64,000 nucleotides of DNA from Panaeolus papilionaceus. Taxonomy: Eukaryota > Basidiomycota > Agaricomycetes > Agaricales. Location: contig JADNRZ010000006.1 in NCBI GenBank assembly GCA_015501605.1, forward strand, positions 372,001-436,000, given 5' to 3'. How positions within the stretch are numbered: position 1 is the stretch's first letter; each line of letters begins with the position of its first letter. Shown one piece after another: positions 54,901-64,000 of the stretch. The notes under the pieces were generated by a model. The model saw only the letters and a list, made by a program, of their open reading frames with translations. It searched no databases and was not told where the DNA came from. The position numbers and the translations under genes were made by a program.

Positions 54901-57014
54901 CAGGCACAGATTCCAGTTGGACGCTGGCTTTGACCATGTTCTGAACGAAGCCACGACCTTTCAATCTGCTGATGCTGGGCGTTGGATCTTTTGGAGGTGG
55001 TGATTTCTGGAAAGCGGGCGAAGGAACTGTAGCAGGTGGTATTTGTGGTGCGAACGAAGGAAATTTGGCATCGGGGGCGATAGGACGAGCGAGATAAGAT
55101 GGTGAAACTGTGGTCTGAGCAGCAGGAGTAGGGGAAGAAGATGCGCGAGAGGGAATGTAATGAGAGTATGAAGGTGTTGATAACGTGCGTTCTCTGTCTT
55201 TCGACGGGCTCACTGATCGAGCTGATTTGACATGGCTAATGTAGGAGGTGTTTGAGGCTTGCATCACATTCGAAAATTGTGGAACACTAGGCGTACTTGT
55301 AGTCCGCTCTCGATTTCCTGCCTTCTGTGGTGATACTGGGCGTGTGTCCCCTCGACGTCCTGGTGGGCCAGCTACTGGGGGCCACCGGGACTTGACGTTG
55401 GAGGGTCCCGTGCTCTCCGGAGGTTCATCTTCCAATGATGGGGCCTTCTTGGTGACCATGCCCGGCATCGCCACCCCTCCCCGTCCAAAGATAGGATGAG
55501 GGGCTGAGAGGTCCGGTTGTATGAACTGGGTTGGATCATGGGCATCGGGCTGAGGGGCATGCTTGTTCAACCGGGGACCTCTGGCGCTACCGCCTATGAA
55601 GGCAGCTAATGACACAGGGACCTGCTCCAATGCTGTATGCGGATCCTGTTTTTTGTCAGGGTTATAAACGCTGTTGTGTTCCATCAGGCGTTTCAACGGC
55701 GTGTCTTTGGCAGGTTCAACAACCTTGGACGAAAAAGCGGGAGAGGTGTACGTCGAAAACGTCCGAGCATCGGAAACAGGGGGAGCACTGTTGGTTTTCT
55801 TGGTAAAATCAAGGGGTTTGATGTTACTTGGTTGAGCAAGAGACCGTGATTCTGTCAGGGAAGGCTTATTCAAAGGTGTGCTATTCTTGGGGAACTCAAC
55901 CGGGCTCGTTGGGACTGCTTGGTGAATTACTGGAGCATTGGTGGTAGACGAATTTGTCGTATTGCTGGAAAATGATTGGAGGGATTGAATATCGCTGGAA
56001 AATGAGGAACTTGTGTGCTTGGGCGTTGTGGTCTCATCAGATCTCATGGTGGACGATGTTGGGAGGGAAGAGAAAGATTTCCTTTGGGACAATGTTGGTG
56101 CTAGTTGAGTGGGTTGCAGTGTTTGTGAGCGTAGGGGTGCACTGGGTTTAGGGGATTGTTCAAACTTCTCAGCATACCTCGCCGCCAACGCTGGAGAAGG
56201 TGATTTCGGAGTAGCAGTGAAAGACCGACGGTTTATATCAGAGTTATTACGCGAAGTGGTGTTTGTTGTGAGCCCCGGTGACTTCAAAAGTTCATTGAGA
56301 GTGGTAGACGATGACTTCTGGGGAGTAGCAGTTGAAGACGAGTGGTACCTTTCTGTGTAATCTGATTTATTTTCTGTATCAATGGATCCGAAAGACTTCT
56401 TTGTCGTTAATCCTGGCATTGCGATACCTCCCTTTCCAAAGACTGGGTGTGGGGCGCTAGTATCCGGTTGAATGAACTGGGTGGGGTCGTGAGCATTCGG
56501 TTGGGGAGCATGTTTATTGAGCTTAGGACCAGATGCAGATCCTCCGATGAAGGAAGCGAGCGATACACGGTCCGATGGATTTGTAGAAGCGGAGAGTTTA
56601 TCTGGGTTATAGACATTGTTACGACCCATGAGCTTCTGTAAGGTGGTATCTTGATGACTTTGGCGATCAAGATCGGATTTAGGAAGGTCACTCTCCAAGC
56701 TCTGTTCTCTGTTGGAAGTACTCGTTGATTGATCAGGTATGTTTGCTGAATGAAGATTATTTATGGTTGATAATAGTGAGATCCGCAATCGACCTACGTG
56801 TCTGTGTACGACTACCACTCCCAAGGCTGCGACGTAGCCGTGCCTGTCGAGCAGCTGCAATCTCTTCCTCCAGTCGCTTATGATCGTCCTCTTCGCCGCC
56901 TTCCACTTGCTGCTTCATAGCTTGGATCTTGGATGCCCACTCGTTGGGACCTGCTCCAGGTTTTTGCAAGTCAAAAGCTCTCTGAGATAGAGCGGAAAAG
57001 GAACGGTCAGACAT
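51976..57014 (-). CDS. Large multi-domain actin-type protein: disordered N-terminus with repeated motif (DUF4045-like) and gelsolin-like C-terminus
   Basis: A protein of about 1,450 residues read across the span. N-terminus MSDRSFSALSQRAFDLQKPG, WASKIQAMKQQVEGGEEDDH, then Ser/Pro/Thr-rich sequence with two copies of a ~60-residue block containing RNNVYNPDK / HNSVYNPDK, FIGGSASGPKLNKHAPQP / FIGGSARGPRLNKHAPQP and HDPTQFIQPD. Between 54415 and 54298 an intron links PLIH to MNDAIRPTSHLRVE. The C-terminal half (53530-51976) carries gelsolin-like segments: IPVFDLSKLHQVETITRV, FYETEILAVVHR, LVSTVVWCWLGKQCQFKDRE, then GGVIFVDEQDF, MLGDDPFAQADYWKFRRSSI, and HSVYIIDCIWELFVVVGKDA. A final splice gives VCRLIDLRWQLARREWDR and stop at 51976. 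Severing activity is unproven. The N-terminal half may bind actin or SH3 partners. Confidence 0.78.
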
Positions 57015-57718
57015 TGTTGGTATATGAGGGAGTAAGATATAAGTATAGATGAGTATAGCTGTAAAGTGAGAGCTCTACCACTTGAGCAGGCTTGCAGGGA
57101 GTGGCTACCAACAGCGAGCTTAATCAGTGACTGGTCAACCAACCTCATGGCGAACGATCACGTGTACGGAACAAACTGACAGGCTGCCTAAATTGGAAAT
57201 TCCAACAGGGCGTCAAAGTCAAGTGGACCTTTTGAAACACAGTCAACAAGAGTAATATTCAATCAAACTATCTGGAAATAAACTTGAGATTCATTCATTC
57301 ATTTTCCATTCAAATATTTCATCAATTGGCAGCTAGTTGATGATTAATTGTAGAACAATCAAATCAAGTCTAAAATCAATGATAAAGAAATATTCATCCT
57401 TCTTCTATATTCACTATTCTTCCTCAACAGCCTCCACCCTTTAACTTTTCGGTTCAAGAATAAATTGATATTCAAGTTTAGATCGCAGGTTTAAAGTGAT
57501 ATCGCTAAATCTGGAATGTGAGCTGCCTTTTGCGCGTAAACTATACAGTTATCGGCATATTCCGACGCCTCAAACCTTGAGATGTGTTGTGGACAACAAG
57601 TACAAACAATTTCTCGCGCAAGGTAAGGACATTGAGCTCGACGTTGAAATTATCGTTCCTCATCGTTCTCGACAGCAGGCCAGTCCTTCTCCTCGACATC
57701 CTCAAGACTCTTTAAAAA
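57015..57718. promoter_or_regulatory. Divergent upstream region of the gelsolin-like gene and RPS5
   Basis: 704 bp between start codons. The RPS5-proximal part is pyrimidine-rich, as in ribosomal protein promoters and leaders. An ATG at 57496 opens a 92-codon frame overlapping the RPS5 start in another frame; it may be an upstream ORF or lie upstream of the real transcription start. Confidence 0.4.
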
Positions 57719-58632
57719 ATGGCTGCCGTCGCAACCCTCCCAAGGGATATCTCAAAACTCGGCCAGGAGGTTAAGCTCTTCGGAAAGTGGGATACTCAAG
57801 AGTGAGAATTTTACAAGATCGAGATATATCTTTCGACAAAAGCAATCCTAACCACCATGGTTTTGCTCCAGCGTCGAGGTCAAGGACATCTCCCTCACTG
57901 ACTATATTCAAGTCCGACATGCTGTCTACATTCCCCACACCGCAGGCCGTTACGCCAAGAAGCAGTTCAAGAAGGCACAGATGCCCATCGTCGAGCGTCT
58001 CGTCGACAGGTGCAAACCATCCCCGTCTTGAAAGTTGGAACGTTTGTCCTAAAAATTCCGTTTTAGCTTGATGATGAAGGGACGCAACAACGGCAAGAAA
58101 CTCCTCGCCGTCCGCATTGTTGCTCATGCATTCGAGATTATCCACCTCCTCACAGACCAGAATCCCATCCAGGCTCGTTCATCTTTGTTATAGGGGTTCT
58201 AATGTGAGAAAAGTCTGACATGTAGTTTACAGGTTCTCGTTGACGCCATCGTCAACACTGGCCCTCGTGAAGATTCCACCCGTATTGGATCTCAGGGAAC
58301 TGTCCGTCGTCAGGCCGTCGATGTTTCCCCTCTCCGCCGCGTTAACCAGTCGATCGCTCTCCTCACCACCGGTGTACGTGATTATTTGCTAGATCGAATC
58401 GAAATTTGCTAAGCATTTGACACAGACACGCGAATCAGCGTTCCGCAACGTCAAGTCCATCGCTGAGTGCCTAGCTGATGAGCTCATCAACGCTGCGAAA
58501 GGATCATCCAACTCATACGCTATCAAGGTCGACTATTTCTACGCTTTTTTTCTGTCTCTATTTTATTGACACAATTGCACTACCGTACAGAAAAAGGACG
58601 AGCTTGAGCGTGTCGCCAAGTCCAATCGGTGA
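57719..58632 (+). CDS. RPS5: 40S ribosomal protein S5 (uS7)
   Basis: Spliced exons give [100 protein letters not shown], then [60 protein letters not shown] and the end [14 protein letters not shown]. uS7 sits in the head of the small subunit at the exit site and contacts tRNA and mRNA. The length of about 205 residues and the sequence match the family throughout, with six or so short exons. Stop at 58632. Confidence 0.97.
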
Positions 58633-58910
58633 AAACTTTCACTTTCCCCCCTTTCCACCATCGATTTGGCTGTTTCTAGTGGGTACTGGTCAAAGGAAAG
58701 GCTTTTTAGCGCCTGTGGAGTTGTCTTTTTCTTTTGTTTGTAAGAGAAGGTTGCCGACCGGTTGCCCTACCCATGCCCTTTTATGCCTTGATTTGAATGT
58801 AATATGCTCAATCGATATGGTCTCTTCAACGCACCCACTTAACATTTGGCCCGGCCAATCAATCTTGCTGGTATAATGAAAGCCAAGCCACGCAACTGAT
58901 AGTTTCCTAA

Positions 58911-59216
58911 ATGCTCGGTACAACAGCTTTGATTAGAATTGATGTGGTTATGGCTTTTCTCCTTTCGTTTTTTTTTTCAGGATTCGGAGTATTAGGCAGG
59001 TTCAAGAAAAACGACACAAAATGCTGCGGCGACGTTTTTTCTTTTCTTTACCAGTCAGATATTATTGGCGAATATCGTAAGGCCCTCAAGCATTTCCGTC
59101 AGGCAATTGAACCATCGATGATGTCTACGGAACCTGATAGTATATTCGATCCTTTTATCGTAGGGGGACCTGAAAAGATTGATTATCGAAACAATGGATA
59201 CGACAGACATAAGTAA
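58911..59216 (+). CDS. Small open frame of uncertain status downstream of RPS5
   Basis: A 101-codon frame. The last half (SDIIGEYRKALKHFRQAIEP, then MMSTEPDSIFDPFIVGG) looks like a soluble, charged protein and is preceded by a good polypyrimidine acceptor (TTTTCTTTTCTTTACCAG at about 59038-59058). A second acceptor lies near 58980. The first half reads poorly as protein, so it may be intronic. No known family by eye. It could be the last exon of a small gene or chance. Confidence 0.25.
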   Translation: MLGTTALIRIDVVMAFLLSFFFSGFGVLGRFKKNDTKCCGDVFSFLYQSDIIGEYRKALKHFRQAIEPSMMSTEPDSIFDPFIVGGPEKIDYRNNGYDRHK

Positions 59217-61283
59217 TATGAATTGATTATTGGGATGAGCATGGTAATTTAGACATCCGGGTTTAATTGATTTTGAAGTTGAGGTTGTGTGAAATCAGAT
59301 TTTGAGGGGGGTTGCTGACACTTTGCATGACGGAGTGACTTGCCACCAATCCAGACGAAGACGGATAGACATAATAAGGCAAATCGGTATGCTTGGTGGA
59401 ATAAAAACAGTAGACCTGTGATCGCTTCCCCTCCTAAGCCTTGGGTGAGGACTACTTCACCGGTGTATTAAAATAGCATTACCGTCGTATCATCCTTTGT
59501 GACTCTTCTAGAAAGCGAGATACAAGTTTACAAGGGATACAACGAGATGGAAGTACTGGATAATTTATGCTTCACGTTCTCAGAGGCGGAAACAATCCTC
59601 CCTAACGGCTCGTGGTACAGACATGTTCAGCTGGGTTCAGTGAGGGTGCCGAACAGAAATAGAGAAACGAGCAGACAGCGGAAACTTGCGAAAGATCGGA
59701 TATTACCGAGGGTATTGTTCCAAAGTTTGAAATCCGTGCTAACCGTTATACACAAGCAGCTGATTGACTGGGGCCGTGACAGGACACAAGCCACACTTTG
59801 ACCAGTGACAATGGATGAGCGGAGAAAGGGAATGTGGCATGCAGGAAACACACCCCTTACAGGATCGATACAGTTCATGGTCAGGATCATGTAATAAAGT
59901 GATTTGAAGATTGAATTTTCACAGCAACAAGTTACAACAGCAGGGGCACAACAGATATAGATAGAGAGGAGGAACACAATAGAATGAGGAATATACTTAG
60001 GAACGAAACGAGGAATGGGATTTTTAAACCGATGAAAAGAGAAAAGGAAATGCCGATCAAAGAACAGATAGGGAGGGTCATCCACTGGGAGAAAAAAAGA
60101 CGATGTACAATTTGAAAGGTGATATGCAAGATATGAAATTGAGATAGGCAGATAGAAGATAGCAGAGTTGAAAGCTAAAGGGAATACGGGAATAATGCAA
60201 GAGATCAACTTGTGTGAATGGAAACCCCAGAGGCCAGGCGTGAAAGCTCCGAAAAGGGATGATTAAGCAATGTTCTTGTGTAATGTGTGAGTTGATAGAA
60301 AAGAAAAAGAATAAGGTATGTAAAAAACCGTCCATCCGTGCAAGATAAAGAGGGAAGCTCCATGATGGAATCACAGCGTCAAACGCCCTGACGAAAATGA
60401 TGAGCAGTAACACAAATGGGAGGGGACAAAACGATCCAGTGCAGAGCGGATTGGCCGGGAATAAGTGAAATAAGATACCGCAGCATTGGAGGGGAAAACC
60501 GCTGGAATGACGATACGGGTGTGTAGTCCAAATCACTTCCCAAGGTTTCAGTTGCGGATTGCGGATTGCGATGAAACGTGATTCCTCCGGTCCGATGAAG
60601 GGGTCGATGAGATGAAAAGGGTCATAAATAAGAAAAAATCGTTCAATAATGGGAATAAGAACAGAAGGCCAAACATCGCTGGGAAGGATATGGAACGAAA
60701 TCATGCGGCACGGGAAGTGTAAATGACAAGTGCAAACCGATGCGGAGGAGGCGACAGGGAAAACGTAACATGGGTTATGTGGTGCCATTGCGATGATGGG
60801 AGAAGAGGATGTCGTTGAAATCGTGTTGTTGTACAGGAGTGGTTATCCAGGATGAAAGTTTGAGCCGACGTTGGAGGGGAAAGTTCGTGGTCTGTGCGTC
60901 TAGATATACAATTCGAGTTTGAGTTCATTTTCTGCCCGCGGAACGGGACAAGGCGATGCGGTGCAGTGCGGTGACATCGGGAATACGTTCCCAAGTTCCA
61001 GATGCAGCGGGATAATGCAGGGTATCTTGAGAGACGCTGGTAAATGTGCAGCGTGTCAAGAAGACTTTTGCAAGCAAAGCGACTGTGCAGCGTTCCTATC
61101 ACCTTATTTTGCTGGAACGAAGTACCAGGTAGCCCAAACTTTGAAATAGTTTGATGGTTGACAAGTAGGAGCTGTTGATTGTTTCTCACACACCAGGATG
61201 AGAAGGGGGATGAAGGATGGAGGGAGTTTGGAGGTAAAACCAAACAAAATAAGTTAATCCAAAAAGGTCATGTTGCAACACAG
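59217..61283. other. Intergenic, about 2.1 kb
   Basis: Purine-rich on the plus strand. Long minus-strand frames (60078-60788 and 60701-61243) have hydrophobic, His/Pro/Phe-rich translations without motifs or splice structure and look like composition effects. Part may be a long 3'UTR of the gene ending at 61284. No RNA gene was recognised. Confidence 0.45.
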
Positions 61284-63048
61284 CTACCGTGCAGGCCCTG
61301 GAGTGGGTTTTGGTACAACACCGTCCAGACCCTTGTAACCGTAAGCTTTGCCGAACTCCTTGATCATCGCCTTGCCCATTAAGCAGAGCCAACCGATACC
61401 TTGGCCAGTGATCCCCTGATCGGGCCAAAAGAGTTCGCCCTCCTCATCTTCAATGTCGGGTTCGTATTCTTCTATGGGCGAGAGTGTGGTATACATCATT
61501 CGTGCCCAAGTTTTAGGGAAACAGCGCCTAAGCAAAGGCAGATGGAGAGTCGCCTGAGCAGATGACATGGCACTGGCAGCACGGTTGAAAATCAAGGTCA
61601 AGTCCTTCAAATTTTGGACCATGGCAGGATCCATTGGTATCGTCACAGCTGATATAGCAGAGAGAACATGAGGTGAAAGCAGCACATTGGGACTCTGGAG
61701 GTGGTCTGGTAGGAGCTTGGGTGGAATCTGATGCGGGGGTCCTTTCGCTAGTTGCTGAGCAGAGGTGGCAGGTCGACCTGAACCTTCCTTTGGTGTACCA
61801 TCATCCCGATTGTCTGGGGTAGAATTGACGCTGTTAGGTGAGGGAAGCATGGGAGGGGCACCCTTTCCATTTAGAAGACCTGCGTTCACGCCGGAGAGAG
61901 CTTCGGTTTCGGCTGTGGCGATCTTGGTTTTCATCTCCTGATACTGGTTCTCCATTTTCCCCTGTAATTGGTAGTGGATCAAGACGTAAAGCTTCCTTGA
62001 TTGAATGAAGCTATCGAACATCCAGCTGTACGAAAGAAGTTGTAGGAACGAGATAAAGAGGTGTAAGAAATGGAAGACGCTTACATCAAGCCGAGAAAGG
62101 CCTTTTCCGCTTCATTGATACCTTCCTCTGCCTGCCACTTTGCCTTGCACCAGCTCAAGAAGGCTTCCAGAGTTTTCCAAGTTTCGATGCAGGGACGGCG
62201 AGTAAGATCTCTATTCCAAATGGCATAGGTGAAGCAGACAAGAGCGTCAAGTAGTTCCAAACGAGCGATGAGACCACCATGTTTGTGGTAAGGAGAAGTG
62301 GGTGGAGGGGGATCTGGCAATGGACGATACTCTCTGTGAGTTGGAGGATATGTTGACCAAAAACGTGCATCTCCTGAATATTTGAGTTTCCGGCCTGCTG
62401 AATGATACCTGTCGTGTATTTCTTCGTGTACATGATGCGGAGGAGGCTTTCCCTTTCTAGGTCTACGTATAGGAACGTCGACGGTTGAGCCTCGCGGTTG
62501 TGAAACTTGAGCTGCGGGCTCCTCTCTAACCTCGCCATCTTCGCATGGCTCTGAACGTGCCAAAGACTGTGAGGGTTGCATTTGTTGCTGTTGACGTTGG
62601 GGTATTGATGGAGCAGGCTGATAATTAGACTGATGTGACTGCTGTTGTTGAGAAGAGGATGAATTTGAACGAGAGTAAGGGCGATCAGCAGTTGAGTTTG
62701 TTCGAGAACGTTTCACAGCGTCTGGATCGGAGACCGAGTCTACTTTCCGCTTGATGCCGGGGACTGGTGAGGCGGAGCGAGATGCTGGTGGTGAAGGTGG
62801 TAGATTTGGAGACAAAGGACGACCAAGGTCACCAATTAACTAGAAATCGAGTTGAATTTGAAATAATAGATAAGAAATAAAAGAGAATAATTACCTCTAG
62901 ATTTCTAAGGAGTTGCTCCCTTGTGTATTTACTAATGCAAGTCAAGTTAGAAGATGAATTAAGAGAAAAGGAAAGCTGTATACCGTTTCCTAGACCTTGA
63001 TGAAGAGGACGACGATGATGAAGAGAATGATTTTGAGGCCGAAGCCAT
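61284..63048 (-). CDS. Ser/Gln/Pro-rich nuclear-type protein, unknown family
   Basis: Start at 63048: [18 protein letters not shown], then RSRK and, after two introns, YTREQLLRNLELIGDLGRPL. A Ser/Gln-rich stretch contains a KRKVDSVSDPDAVKRSR basic cluster that looks like a nuclear localisation signal. A conserved-looking part follows: FWSTYPPTHREYRPLPDPPP, IARLELLDALVCFTYAIWNR, WKTLEAFLSWCKAKW, then after an intron FDSFIQSRKLYVLIHYQLQG and a Pro-rich linker. The C-terminus has VQNLKDLTLIFNRAASAM, FPKTWARMMYTTLSPIEEYE and WLCLMGKAMIKEFGKAYGYK. Helix-rich ends around disordered middle parts suggest a transcription or chromatin cofactor. No named family recognised. Confidence 0.72.
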
Positions 63049-64000
63049 AGTTTGGGGCGGATGGTGGTGGGAAGAGGACAAGAGGATGGGATGGCGCGAA
63101 TGGCCAACGCAACAATGAATTCAGAACGAACGAATATGTCACAAACTAAATAGTAACGTTGTCACATTATAATAAATATAATAATCCAAAAAAGGTAATA
63201 GAACCCCCCTTTTTGTTATGCATAATTATTATTATTTCATTATCTCTCTATCCTTTCTTTCTATCTCTATCTCTATCCCTCTCTGTCTCTGTCTCTATAT
63301 CTCTAATAAACATGCATTCATCATACAATAACCTTGAAATAATTTAAAATTCATTTAAAGACTAACCAGCTGCTAACCATCAGGAACCAATCAACAAGGC
63401 CGGCACAAAATACCGAAGATCTGGTACAGAATCCAGATCTCACTCTCTCGCTCTCTCTTGTTAAAACCTCCTCTGTACATGCTTGAATCCTTTGTCGATT
63501 ATGAACAGCATAGAATTTTCAATCTCATTTCAACCTGCCCTTTAATAGTACAACTGCCCTATCACCATACATACCCCGGTCAACTTCAGTTAGGGGCTAA
63601 CACCTCATATATCTCAACAGTCCTTGCCTTTCCTCTCTTAGTAATAGTATACATAAAACTTTTAAATCATGCCCTATAGTGGTTCTCTTTTTTGCCCTTT
63701 TCCCAAACAGGTCACCACGGGGCGCATTCGGCCCACATACATCTCTCGCTTCCGTTCCATCCTCCTCCCTCTGGGAACGATATGTCCAACAGTAATATGC
63801 CAAAAAAATCAAACATTATATCCACGAGCTCTCTATGTAACCCGTTTAAATTCCTGTGCTTGTACTTCTGAATTTTTGTATCTTATTCCCACATTACCAT
63901 CGTCTCCAATCATTTCAACCTCCGAGTCACTGTCCCTAATAAACATCTCAGTGCGTTACTGCCTCGAGTCAATTACATTCTACTTGACTTAACCTCATAT
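63049..64000. other. Upstream region of the gene at 63048, to window end
   Basis: AT- and pyrimidine-rich. No gene is supported; plus-strand frames at 63458-63679 and 63669-63992 have no motifs. Includes the pyrimidine tract listed separately. Confidence 0.4.
63238..63304 (+). repeat. Pyrimidine-rich (TCTC/TCTATC)n low-complexity tract
   Basis: About 65 nt of imperfect TCTCTA/TCTGTC repeats about 190-250 bp upstream of the start at 63048. On the minus-strand promoter it is a GA-rich tract. Confidence 0.8.

Noticed and set aside
57055..57090. tRNA-like D-arm on the minus strand (CTCAAGTGGTAGAGC)
   Set aside because: No matching T-arm (GGTTCRA-type) or acceptor stem is found downstream within a plausible distance, and it lies just upstream of a protein start.
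57496..57774. 92-codon frame overlapping the RPS5 start
   Set aside because: Runs out of frame through the RPS5 N-terminus and has no family signature; at most an upstream ORF.
60078..60788. 236-codon minus-strand frame
   Set aside because: Hydrophobic, His/Phe/Pro-rich translation with no motif and no splice structure; explained by strand-biased pyrimidine content.
63238..63304. Repeat tract considered as a CRISPR-like array
   Set aside because: Simple pyrimidine microsatellite without spaced direct repeats; the genome is eukaryotic.

Overview
The window is nuclear DNA of a filamentous basidiomycete, most likely an Agaricomycete. Genes are dense and on both strands. Almost every gene is cut by several 45-75 nt GT-AG introns, and the conserved proteins are eukaryotic: CCT6, polyubiquitin, UPF2, Set9, ARPC4, uS7. 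Exon structures below were worked out by hand from splice signals and family knowledge. No alignment or transcript data were available.

Layout. 0-5.4 kb: the 5' end of an ATRIP/Rad26-type checkpoint gene (minus) is divergent from UPF2/NMD2 (plus). 6.3-7.3 kb: a secreted Cys-rich protein with a GPI-type tail. 7.8-8.8 kb: a 978-bp non-coding element with TAGTGTTG/CAACACTA termini and an 8-bp target duplication, which fits a hAT-type MITE. 9.2-12.6 kb: a large low-complexity protein of unknown function. 12.9-15.0 kb: CCT6. 15.3-19.0 kb: a Set9/Suv4-20 H4K20 methyltransferase (minus). 19.3-20.7 kb: a five-unit polyubiquitin gene (minus) with a 5'UTR intron. 20.7-24.2 kb: a gene-poor island with a 162-bp near-palindrome. 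24.2-26.2 kb: FAM72 and RRP17/NOL12, divergent over 156 bp. 26.2-28.2 kb: non-genic DNA with a decayed coding remnant. 28.2-32.6 kb: SNARE BOS1, then a KLHDC4-type Kelch protein. 34.1-41.1 kb: a mucin-like membrane protein, then a P5B ATPase of the Ypk9/ATP13A2 type. 41.6-47.8 kb: an SDR oxidoreductase, poorly resolved coding fragments, and an intact cytochrome P450. 48.2-51.5 kb: nuclear FKBP, ARPC4 and a GNAT acetyltransferase. 52.0-57.0 kb: a very large gene with repeat blocks at the N-terminus and a gelsolin-like C-terminal half. 57.7-58.6 kb: RPS5/uS7. 61.3-63.0 kb: an uncharacterised Ser/Gln/Pro-rich protein.

Most genes are housekeeping and unrelated in pathway. Functional groupings are loose: protein folding and turnover (CCT6, polyubiquitin, FKBP), RNA and ribosome work (UPF2, RRP17, RPS5), and actin (ARPC4 and the gelsolin-like gene about 1.3 kb apart). 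SDR and P450 could form a small oxidative pair. I see no tRNA, rRNA, CRISPR or intact transposase gene. The least explained sequence is the hAT-type element, the palindrome island, the poly-C/poly-Pro remnant, and the 43.1-45.3 kb stretch.
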